A stretch of 64,000 nucleotides of DNA from Melastoma dodecandrum. Lineage: Eukaryota; Streptophyta; Magnoliopsida; Myrtales; Melastomataceae. How positions within the stretch are numbered: position 1 is the stretch's first letter; every line of letters begins with the position of its first letter. Where the stretch lies: the NCBI GenBank assembly GCA_029817715.1, contig JARUPY010000154.1, forward strand, positions 2,755,501 to 2,819,500, in the 5' to 3' direction. The notes beneath the pieces are model-generated. The model saw only the letters and a program-made list of their open reading frames with translations. It was not told where the DNA came from and made no database searches. Both the position numbers and the translations under genes were made by a program. Positions 51,435-61,867 of the stretch are shown here, one piece after another.

Positions 51435-54400
51435 ATGGGGGAGAAGGCCGAAGTGTTGGAGGCAGTGCTGAAGGAAGCAGTGGATTTGGTAATACATCTG
51501 AGCTGAGATTTAGGACATTCCACTGTTTGTTTGTGTTTTCTTTTCTGATTGGGGTTCTGGGTTTCGTCGTTTTTCTTGGGTTGTGTTTAATGTTGTTGGG
51601 TTTTTTTGTTTTGGTTTCTCAGGAGAACATTCCTATTGAGGAAGTGTTTGAGAACCTGAGATGCAGCAAGGAGGGCCTGACCACCGAGTCCGCCGAGGAG
51701 CGCCTCATGATTTTCGGCCAGAACAAGCTCGAGGAGAAGAAGGCATGTTTATCCCAAGCTTGGCTTTCTCCTTGTTTTCTGCTTTTTCTTGGAGAACATG
51801 AACATCAGTTGAGAATTAATGATCTTTTCAACTTCTGGGGCTCTGTTTCAGGAGAGTAAGTTCTTGAAATTCTTGGGATTTATGTGGAATCCTCTGTCTT
51901 GGGTCATGGAAGCTGCAGCAATCATGGCCATTGCCCTGGCAAATGGAGGAGTATGCACCCGTCTTTAAGATACTCATTGCTCTTGTGCAATTTATGATGA
52001 TAATCTTTGGCAGAGTAATATTAAATTTTTGTTTTTGTGATGTTTTATCATTTGCAGGGGAAGCCTCCTGATTGGCAGGATTTTGTTGGCATCATAACTC
52101 TCCTCTTCATTAACTCGACGATCAGCTTCATCGAGGAAAATAATGCGGGTAATGCTGCTGCTGCTTTGATGGCTCGTCTCGCCCCCAAGGCCAAGGTCTG
52201 TTGCTGTTAATGGACCCTAGAAGTTGTTGTTATTTCTATGGGATGAATATACTTTAGATTTTGTCGGGGTACTTGTCCTCCATGCTGATCTGGTCGATCT
52301 TGACTGCTGCTCGAAGGTTCTACGAGATGGAAGGTGGAGCGAGCAAGATGCAGCTGTGCTAGTCCCTGGAGATATAATCAGCATTAAACTTGGAGACATA
52401 ATTCCTGCCGATGCTCGTCTTCTTGAGGGAGATCCCTTGAAAATTGACCAGGTTGGATTTATTTTATTTTATATTTCCTCACATGCCATAACCTGTATCA
52501 GTCTGCCAAGCACAGGCGTCTGACGATAATATTGTGGATTAAACTCTGCAGTCTGCACTCACGGGCGAATCTCTCCCAGTCACCAAGGGCCCCGGAGATG
52601 GTGTTTATTCAGGTTCTACATGTAAGCAAGGGGAAATTGAAGCCGTGGTTATTGCCACTGGCGTGCATACTTTCTTTGGCAAGGCGGCTCACTTGGTGGA
52701 TACCACTAATCAAGTGGGACATTTCCAGAAGGCAAGCGAATAACAAGTTCTTCATGCCAAACTTTTGAATGACGTTCACATTATTCTCTTTATACCAAGC
52801 ACTTTCAAGGTTGTTTGATGTGCTGACTGGTCTGTTTGTGCTGAGCTTTATGATAGGTTTTGACTGCAATTGGAAATTTCTGCATTTGCTCGATTGCTGT
52901 TGGGATGATAATTGAAATTATTGTCATGTATCCGATTCAACGGAGGAAATATCGCCCTGGAATCGACAATCTTCTTGTTCTTCTCATCGGAGGAATCCCT
53001 ATTGCCATGCCTACTGTTCTTTCTGTCACCATGGCTATTGGCTCTCACAGGCTATCTCAGCAGGTAACATTAGGTACCACATGTTTTACTGGGTGTATTT
53101 CCGAAGAAGGTAAATTGCTTTTCCATGCAACCTCAGGGAGCGATCACCAAGAGAATGACAGCAATTGAAGAGATGGCTGGAATGGATGTCCTCTGCAGTG
53201 ATAAGACCGGAACTTTGACATTGAACAAGCTTACTGTTGACAAAAATCTCATCGAGGTCTCCCGTTTTATAATTTCATAGTGAATTTTGCTTGAAAAGTC
53301 AATGTACGTTTGCTTACAGTGGACGTTCAGGTCTTTGCAAAAGGAGTGGACCCCGATACTGTTGTCCTGATGGCTGCTAGAGCATCGAGGATAGAAAACC
53401 AAGATGCCATAGATTCCGCCATAGTTGGGATGCTAGCTGATCCAAAAGAGGTTTATTCATCTGGACGGCGCTTGCTTGCAAATTTCCAGTATTTGTGTCA
53501 TTTGTCTTTCTAATGTGAGTTTTTTCTGCACCGAAAGGCTCGAACTGGGATTCAGGAAGTACACTTTCTTCCCTTTAACCCCACTGACAAGAGGACTGCT
53601 TTGACCTACATTGATGCCGAGGGCAGGATGCACAGAGTGACCAAAGGTGCTCCAGAGCAGGTAACTTAACTATGATATGTGGACGTAACACTTTCTTTAC
53701 GGGGATAGTTCACAGATTATTATTGTGATGTGCCCAGATCCTGAACCTTGCGCACAATAAGTCGGAGATTGAGCGCCGAGTTCATGCCGTGATTGATAAA
53801 TTTGCTGAGCGTGGTCTACGATCACTTGCAGTAGCATATCAGGTTGGTACCTTCTCTTGCCATTATAACATTGCTTTTGACTATATAGGCTAGAGATCAT
53901 AATAATCATAACTGAAAATGAATCTAATCTTTCTTGCTGCGCTAATCATTATAGGAAGTTCCAGAAGGAAGAAAGGAGAGTCCTGGAGGGCCGTGGCAGT
54001 TCATCGGTCTGATGCCTCTTTTTGATCCCCCCAGGCATGACAGTGCCGAGACAATTACGAGGGCTCTTAATCTTGGGGTTAATGTTAAAATGATCACGGG
54101 TAACAGAATCTTTCTTTGTCTGAAAGCACGCTTTCATTTACTTTGTATTCCTGGGTTTTGGCTATTCAGCATTTTGCTAGTCGTTGGTTATGTGACTACA
54201 TTGCTGATTATGTTTAATGGGCGATATATCCTCTCTTTATGCAGGGGATCAACTTGCTATAGGAAAAGAAACCGGTCGTCGGTTGGGAATGGGAACAAAC
54301 ATGTACCCTTCATCCGCTTTATTAGGACAGAACAAAGATGAATCAATTGCTGCGCTGCCAGTTGATGAGCTCATTGAAAAGGCAGATGGCTTTGCTGGGG

Positions 54401-56517
54401 TTTTCCCGGGTACCATCATTCGGCTTTTTTCTAGTTTTGTTTGGTCTTTCCACCACTCTTCTACTAGCTGAATTTTATTGCCCGTGTGTCATTTCTCTTA
54501 GTACGATTTAACCTTTTTTCGCTTATTTAGAGCATAAGTACGAGATTGTGAAGCGATTACAAGCAAGGAAACATATATGTGGCATGACGGGAGATGGAGT
54601 CAACGATGCCCCTGCTCTAAAGAAGGCTGATATTGGGATAGCTGTTGCCGATGCCACTGATGCTGCTCGTAGTGCTTCTGACATTGTGCTCACTGAGCCA
54701 GGCCTTAGTGTCATCATCAGTGCCGTCCTTACCAGTCGTGCAATCTTCCAAAGGATGAAAAACTACACTGTATGAATTCGTAGCCCATAATGTTGCTGTC
54801 CAAGAATCATAAACTTTTACTTTTTATTTCAATGTTTTTGAAGTCCATGGATTCATCATTCTTGTGGGTTGTCTTCTTGCAGATCTATGCAGTTTCTATT
54901 ACAATTCGTATAGTGGTGAGTCTTTCTATCTGGTACTATAATTCAACAAATATTTACTCCTAACATATGGCAATTAAACTATCGAATTTTTTGTTGTGGC
55001 AACAGCTTGGATTCATGTTATTGGCCCTCATATGGAAGTTTGACTTTCCACCTTTCATGGTGCTGATCATTGCTATCCTTAATGATGGTCAGTCTATTTC
55101 TTTTCCGCATGTTCCTTTCTTCTATGAGGCTGCCTCTTCACTCACTCTAAGATGCGCATTTGTTTAACACCATAATTGTGCATTGGTTCCCATTGAAATC
55201 TCAGGTACCATCATGACAATTTCAAAGGATAGGGTGAAACCATCACCTCTTCCTGACAGCTGGAAGCTCGCAGAAATCTTCACTACCGGAATCGTTCTCG
55301 GCAGTTACCTGGCTATGATGACAGTTATCTTCTTTTGGGCAGCCTACAAAACTGACTTCTTCCCAGTAAGCATTAGACACGTAGTTTTAGTTACCAATGG
55401 GAATATTTATGGCTTGTTGCTGTATCATCTGCAGATAGATCTCTTATATATTGAGGACTATCATGTTCTCAAGAGTAAACCGACTATCTAGGCATCTGCG
55501 CCAATCTTCTGATAACTAATAAGGATGTTTTATTTGAATTCCATCTGTTTATATTTGAAAAATAGATAAAAAATTTCCTATATGACGTTCTAGTAATCAA
55601 TGCAGAGAGTTTTTGGCGTAGCCACTCTTGAGAAGACCGCCCATGACGACTTCCGAAAGCTTGCCTCTGCGATATACTTGCAAGTGAGTACTATCAGTCA
55701 GGCCTTGATATTTGTGACGCGATCCAGGGGTTGGTCCTACGTTGAGCGGCCCGGTCTATTGCTTGTTGCTGCTTTCGTGATTGCTCAACTGGTAAGTTGA
55801 ATAAACTTTGTTACCTCAGTCTGGTGAATTAGCTGCAGGCTTTTAATCCAACTTTTTCTTACCTTGGCAGATTGCTACTCTTATTGCGGTTTATGCGAGC
55901 TGGGGCTTTGCCGCTATCGAGGGGATTGGATGGGGTTGGGCCGGTGTCATTTGGCTTTATAACATCATCTTCTACATCCCGCTCGACTTCATTAAGTTCT
56001 TCATCCGTTATGCATTGAGTGGGAAGGCCTGGGATCTTGTTATCGAGCAGAGGGTGCGTGATTCAACGACATTTAAATCTTTGTTCCCCTTTTCTGTGGG
56101 GGCAGTTACGTTATATATACACTAACATGGTTCTTGATCCTGTAGATTGCGTTTACAAGGCAAAAGGACTTTGGAAAAGAACAGCGCGAGCTTCAATGGG
56201 CACACGCACAAAGAACACTGCATGGGTTGCAACCACCCGACACAAAAATGTTCACTGAGCGTACTCGCTTCGCGGAACTCAATCATATCGCAGAAGAAGC
56301 TAAGAGAAGAGCTGAGATAGCAAGGTAGGAAACAGTTTTGGATGTTCGACCGAGATGCAAATGCTTTTGTTCTGAAATGGCTCAATGTCTGCCTTGACTG
56401 GTTCTTATTGTCCGCCGTGTTCTTTTTAGGTTGATGACCCTGAAAGGTCACCTGGAATCTGTTGTGAGAATTAAAGGACTCGACATAGAGACGATCCAGC
56501 AATCATACACCGTCTGA
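51435..56517 (+). CDS. AHA11: Plasma-membrane H+-ATPase (P3A-type ATPase, AHA4/AHA11 type)
   Basis: Twenty-one exons encode 953 residues. They are 51435-51488, 51623-51742, 51852-51950, 52058-52195, 52317-52451, 52552-52731, 52857-53063, 53137-53256, 53331-53450, 53538-53660, 53738-53842, 53955-54099, 54245-54409, 54531-54769, 54883-54915, 55006-55087, 55205-55365, 55606-55791, 55871-56053, 56146-56324 and 56430-56517. The pump exports protons using ATP and energises secondary transport. Visible motifs: TGES at 186-189, CSDKTGT with phosphorylated Asp333, and [10 protein letters not shown]. The end QQSYTV carries the penultimate Thr952, phosphorylated to create the 14-3-3 site. The R domain resembles AHA4/AHA11 ([20 protein letters not shown]). 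Two introns, after exons 2 and 6, start with GC instead of GT. Near the C-terminus it reads RLMTLKGH where most relatives have RLRELHTLKGH, about three residues shorter. Confidence 0.95.
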
Positions 56518-56939
56518 GGAGAGCAAGGCCAGGCTCTAATTGTGGCGATTTTATCTGCGCTTAGGCCAGTAACTCTTGTGTAATTAGCAATGTATCTTCA
56601 CATCAACGGTTTCTTTTGCCTTAGGCTCGGGTAAGGCCCAATTTGCTCCTTCGAAAATGTCTCAAGAGGGACGACATGGCGACCGACTCGGTAGGCTAGG
56701 CTTCATTGAAGACTCTTGAAACAGTACGGCCTACTTTTTTGTTAATCTCATGCAACTCTTGATTTTGATTATGGTTGGTTTTGTCATTTTCGAAAGCTAG
56801 ACTCACCCGTTCTTTGTTCCGTTTTCAAAGTCGTGACCAAAAGTGTCCGGGAATGCATGATTATTAAACGGATGAAATAGTAGTCTGCGAAGACAATATG
56901 ATAGTTATATGCGAAATCCCTGCCGAATTCCTACTAGGT
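56518..56939. other. Convergent 3' region, H+-ATPase to NPF transporter
   Basis: No gene is supported. It probably contains the two facing 3' UTRs. Confidence 0.5.
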
Positions 56940-58991
56940 TCAAACACCGCCGTTTTCCGGTTGCTTCATTTCTACCTCTGCCTTTGCGGCGCTAACACTA
57001 AATGAATCCTTGTACTTGTACCACTGGGCGCATATCAGGAAGTAAGCTAGATTCAGTACACCAAGCCCTGTTACTAGGTAATAGAAGTAGTCCAATCTTC
57101 CATTGTTCAAGTCCTCCGGGAGCCAGTTCCCGCTCGAGGATCCCCTTGTCGTCTTGTGAACAATGGCTATCAGGAGACTGCTAATGTAGCTCCCCCCCGC
57201 CATCCCACAGTAGAACAGAGACCCTGCAATGCTCCTCATGTTCTCCGGGAACTGCTTGTAGTAGAACTCTACCTGACCTATATTTGCAAAAGCTTCGGCT
57301 AAGCCGGTTAGAGCGAACTGCGGGACCAACCAAAGTGCTGACATTGACGAGATTGCGCCTCTTCTAGGGTAAACTCCCAACGTGGGCCTTGTCAAGGCAA
57401 TCGTCCTCCGCCGCTCTTCGACGATGGCGGACACTAACATGGCCAGTACGGATATGAGGAAGCCGATGCCCATCCTTTGCAGAACTGTGATGCCTCCGGG
57501 CTTCCCGGTTACCCTTCTGAGGAAGGGGACAAGTAGCCGGTCATAGATTGGGATGAAGATCGAGAGGCTCATCATCAGGAAGACTGTGTAAGTCGCTGCG
57601 GGGATCTTAAAACCGGAACTGCCGAGACGTCTGTCAGACTGAGTTGCCTGGAAGATTGCGAACGTCTGTTGTTGCACAACGGCGATGTAATATAACATGG
57701 CTGCCGCCCAGATCGGAATGACCCGCATTAGGCACTTCACTTCTTCCACTTGCTGCATAGTGCACAGTCTCCATGGGTCAGCAGGTGAGCCATCTGGTCT
57801 TATTTCGTCGTTTGGGGTCACGATTGCGGCCTTGTCAAGGTATGTGAATTGATCGGTGTACGGAAGCATGGAGTTGAAGGACTGGGGCGGGATGTATTTG
57901 AACAGAGAGTCCCGTGGCTGCTCGGGCGGTTCTAACCGGGATTTCTTCACGGCGACCACCACGACCTGTGCGATGCTCGTAACGGGACTCCCCTGAGCTT
58001 TCACCTTCACATATATGCTCGAACCCATGAAGTAGACCCCACACGATATCATCATCAGTATCGCTGGGATCTCCAAACCAATGGCCCAGCTCACGTTTGA
58101 TTGCACGTACACGATGAGGGTAACTGAAACCATCTGTGCAAAGGTGAACGTGAAGAAGTACCAGTTGAAGAAGCTGTCAATACCGGACTTCCCAGATTTC
58201 GTATGAGGGTTAAACTGGTCGGCTCCGAATGCCAAGTTGCAGGGACGAATGCCAGCTGCTCCCATAATCAGGAGCCCGAGCCCGGCAAACAGGAAGGCCA
58301 TCTGCCCGGCTGTGGGCCCGATGCAAGTGCTGTCGTTTCCGCATGCCGGAGGATGGAGTTGCTTGATTCCCGCCGTTAACTGAATAACTTGCAATCCCTG
58401 CGAGCGACAAAAACATCATCAAACTCGATTACGCGTCCTTCTTTCCAGAATCGAAATAGTTATCCCCGTGGTTACCAACCAGGAATGAAGCTACGGTGCA
58501 GAAGGCGAGGGTCTTGAAGCGGCCGAAGTAGGTGTCGCAGAGGAAAGCGCCAATCAAGGTGGAGAAGTTGCAGGTGCCGTTGAAGACGTTGAGGATGTTG
58601 GCAGCAGTGATGTTGTCGAGGTTAAACACTCTGGTGAGGTAGATCAGGAGGTTCGCAAGCGTCCCGATCGCCCCCAGCTTCTCGAACGTCTCGTTACCTG
58701 CATCCGCAGATAAAAAAGATTCCCCCCACATTCAGAACGGAGCTCTCGAGAAAAACATCCCGCCCGGCTGCAGGCGACGGATCGGCAGCTCAGCTCACCG
58801 ATGATATAGGGCATGGCTCTCCATCCCCTGTAGTTGACCTTAGCCCCATCTCCATCTCCTTCCCCAAACGAAGCAACCGCTGCAACAGGAGCTGCAGTCG
58901 TTCCATTTGCCTTGGAATCCATCATCTCATCATCTAAATCCCCAGGAGAAGCAGCAGGAAAAGAGCCATTCCCCAGTTTGGTCCCCTCCAT
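56940..58991 (-). CDS. NRT1/PTR family (NPF2) transporter
   Basis: Three exons on the minus strand (58991-58799, 58697-58480, 58397-56940) encode 622 residues. After an acidic N-terminal tail the conserved core starts [20 protein letters not shown], containing the ExxEK proton-coupling motif in the first helix. Further family motifs are [35 protein letters not shown] and [16 protein letters not shown]. About 12 hydrophobic segments are present with a long charged loop in the middle. The best family fit is NPF2.8-2.14, which includes nitrate transporters and the glucosinolate transporters GTR1/GTR2. Outside Brassicales the substrate is more likely nitrate or another specialised metabolite. It faces the H+-ATPase gene convergently, and such symporters use the gradient that pump makes, though the pairing is probably chance. 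Subgroup assignment is from memory. Confidence 0.9.
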
Positions 58992-60832
58992 GGTTGCCGA
59001 CTCCAGGAAAAGCCGCTCTCCGGGGGAGGGACTGGGACTGGACTCGTCACGAGGGTTTTATTTCCAAGTGGTGGGCGGTTGACGTGGAATCATGAGAGTT
59101 GGAAAGGAGGGACGAAGGGAAGGTGTGAAAGCAAGACCGGACGAAGATTCCGTCCTCTTATCTGATTTAAGAATTTAAGGAAGGTTTCGATTATTAAAAT
59201 AAACACCGATGGACAGGTTTAGTGCATTTAGTCCGGATGCATCATGGTAATAATAGATTCATTTTCCCCTGAGATATCAAATGCAACGAATTCTCGTGGC
59301 ATATTTTGGATTGCAGAACGGGTAATCGAATCCTCTTGGTTTGACAAAAAACAAACCATCCTGAGATTCAAATGAAAAAATCTATTGCACTTGTTGAAGG
59401 AAAGGAAACGAATCCTCGTTTCTCAAAACTACAAAACATGGATTCCATACCAAACACGTTGGTCCACGATGTAAAAACAATCCCCTAACCTCGTTCGATC
59501 CTAATTCACCGTCTCCTTCCGGGAAACAATCACCTCGTTATATGTCATAACCGTAACTAGCACGTGACGATAATACTCCTAACTTGTCTCGTATTATATT
59601 ATCCTGGAACTTCTAGTTGGAGTCCATTAGGAATAACCGGGGGAGGACAGAAGCAGAGCAGATGTTGGGGGAAAAACAGGTTGAAAGTGGGTGGACTTAA
59701 AGAAGGGCGGGTCGTCCCACATGCTGTCCCAATCCAAACCCTACGTCACTGATGACTCAAGCATCCATCCTTTTCTCTTTAGTTACTTACTCCACTCGGC
59801 AGCAATCATTCACTTCCCGCCCGCCATAAATTGGATTTCTGTACCCACCATTCACCCAAAATGTTTCTGTCCCGATAACATTTTGGCAAAGGGATTGAAA
59901 TGAGTTGGCCTTCCTTAAGAGTCTGTTTGGGAAGGGAAGAAAAGAAAAGAAAAGAAAAGATTTGGGGGGTTGGGGACACGTGGACGGCTGAAATCGCTTG
60001 ACAGAATGATCCACGAGATCTCAGCCGTCCACGTATTCCCAAATCCCCAAATCTTTTCTTTTCTTTTCTTTTCTACCCTTCCAAAAAATAGAGCATAAAC
60101 GATCCGAACCGACTGACCAATTTGGAGATATATTTTTTATCGTCACGATCGATTTAAGGACAATTATTTAAGGGAATTTAATACCCTTTTACTTTGTTTT
60201 CCTCAGTGTTGTAATAGTTGAGGAATAAATTTCATGTGGAAAAGTGGGATCTTACCTAATCTAAGTCTATTCCATGCTAACAGTCAAAAACCCCACTTTC
60301 CTCGGTTCACTTTCTTTGACTTCTCCCTTGATTTGCAGTTGTGATTTAAAAGCATCAGGGCATTCATTATACGTTCAGTATGTACGGAAATCGTATTTTT
60401 TAGGATTTTTTTGTATTTGTTGTGTTTTGAAAATGAAATCACAAAAATACATCAACTTAGTTTTTTTCCTTTTTACTATATTTAACACCCTAAAGGGTAC
60501 AGTACAACCGATGAGAAAACCCTTTCCTTATTCATATCATACTCTTTTTTCACACGCGCTCAAATTACGCGCACAAAATGTTTGACTGAACTTTAGCGAC
60601 TTTGACTGCAGCGACACTGCGTTTACACCACTAACTTTAAATTCTACGAACGTAAATGGGACACCAATCTTCGAATTGTGTACCTCGTACGTAATATTGT
60701 AAATCAGTATTTGTCTTAATTATCCGACACGGGCTTTCTTCCTCTGGCCCACTGCTAATGCCTGACCCAGCTTAAGAAATCTACATATTCCCCCAGCCGA
60801 ATCATTGCCCTAATTTGATTTCCCAAAAGGCC
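58992..60832. other. Divergent intergenic spacer, NPF to SDR
   Basis: About 1.8 kb with no supported gene. The left end is the NPF leader and promoter, the right end the SDR promoter. A long inverted repeat sits at 59930-60083. Confidence 0.55.
59930..60083. repeat. Long inverted repeat / foldback element
   Basis: The left arm (about 59930-59991) is GGGAAGGG plus AAAAG repeats, then a G-rich block and ACGTGGACGGCTGA. The right arm (about 60021-60083) is its near-perfect reverse complement, starting TCAGCCGTCCACGT and ending in a TTTTC repeat and CCCTTCC. The loop is about 29 bp. It could be a small foldback transposable element (MITE) or a hairpin small-RNA source. I see no certain target-site duplication. 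Confidence 0.8.
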
Positions 60833-61624
60833 ATGTCGGAAAACCCAAAGAAGAAGCTTCAAGGAAAGGTCGCTGTGATCACTGGTGGTGCCAGTGGCAT
60901 CGGCGAGGCAACCGCCCATCTCTTCGCCGAGGAAGGAGCCCGCGCGGTCATCATCGCTGACATCCAGGAGTCTCTTGGCCAGGAAGTCGTCAGGTCGATT
61001 GGTCCCGACCGATGCAGGTTTGTGTATGTTGATGTCACGGATGAAGAACAGGTCCGCTCGATGGTTGAGTTGGCGGTTCGCGACTACGGCCGGATCGATA
61101 TATTGTTCAGCAACGCAGGGATCCTGAGCCGATCAGAACAGAAGGTTATTGATTTGGATCTCGGGGAATTTGACCGGCTGATTGCAGTCAATGTCCGTGG
61201 GATGGCAGCGTGTGTGAAGCATGCAGCGAGGGCCATGGTTGAGGGCAGCGTAAGGGGGAGCATCGTGTGCACAGGAAGCGTCTCGGGGAGCAGCGCTGGG
61301 AGCAGGAGGACCGACTACCACATGGCAAAGCACGCCGTGGTAGGGCTGGTGAAGTCGGCGAGCGTGCAGCTAGGGGGCCATGGGATAAGGGTGAATTGCG
61401 TCTCGCCGTACGCAATTGCGACGCCACTCTTGTGCGATGCCTGGGGAGCTGACCCCGAGGAGGTTGAGAAGATGTACGAGCCGCACACGGCATTGAAAGG
61501 AAGAGTGCTGAGGGTCGAGGATGTGGCCGACGCAGTCCTGTTTCTGGCGTCGGATGACTCGCAGTTCGTTACCGGGCACGACCTGGTGGTCGATGGAGGA
61601 TACCTCCACTATAAAGGTCGTTAA
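60833..61624 (+). CDS. NAD(H)-dependent short-chain dehydrogenase/reductase (SDR110C-like)
   Basis: A single exon of 263 residues from the ATG at 60833 (MSENPKKKLQGKVAVITGG). Classical SDR features are all present: TGGASGIG at 17-24, an Asp at position 43 at the end of the second strand favouring NAD(H), NAG at 94-96, and the catalytic set Asn120, Ser149, Tyr162 and Lys166 (YHMAK). The region KHAARAMVEGSVRGSIVCTG and the C-terminal DGGY are typical of the plant family that includes secoisolariciresinol, borneol and momilactone dehydrogenases and ABA2. The substrate cannot be told from sequence; an alcohol of specialised or hormone metabolism oxidised in the cytosol is the family expectation. 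It has no introns, unlike its neighbours. No transit peptide is visible. Confidence 0.93.
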   Translation: MSENPKKKLQGKVAVITGGASGIGEATAHLFAEEGARAVIIADIQESLGQEVVRSIGPDRCRFVYVDVTDEEQVRSMVELAVRDYGRIDILFSNAGILSRSEQKVIDLDLGEFDRLIAVNVRGMAACVKHAARAMVEGSVRGSIVCTGSVSGSSAGSRRTDYHMAKHAVVGLVKSASVQLGGHGIRVNCVSPYAIATPLLCDAWGADPEEVEKMYEPHTALKGRVLRVEDVADAVLFLASDDSQFVTGHDLVVDGGYLHYKGR

Positions 61625-61867
61625 AAAAAAATAAGTAATTCATCTAATATTACAAATTACTGTTAGGAACGTCGATCTTATGTCAATGATTGGAAATCAA
61701 TCGCATTTGAGATTACTCTGCAAATTGTTCAGACTCAATCGATGGAAATATATTTTATTAAATCAACTATAAAAGATGGAAAAGTGTAAGGACCAAATAA
61801 GAATATGCAACTAAATAAATATAACTAACTCTCCGGCCCTGCCGTCGCCGTCCCTTAAACGCCGTCA

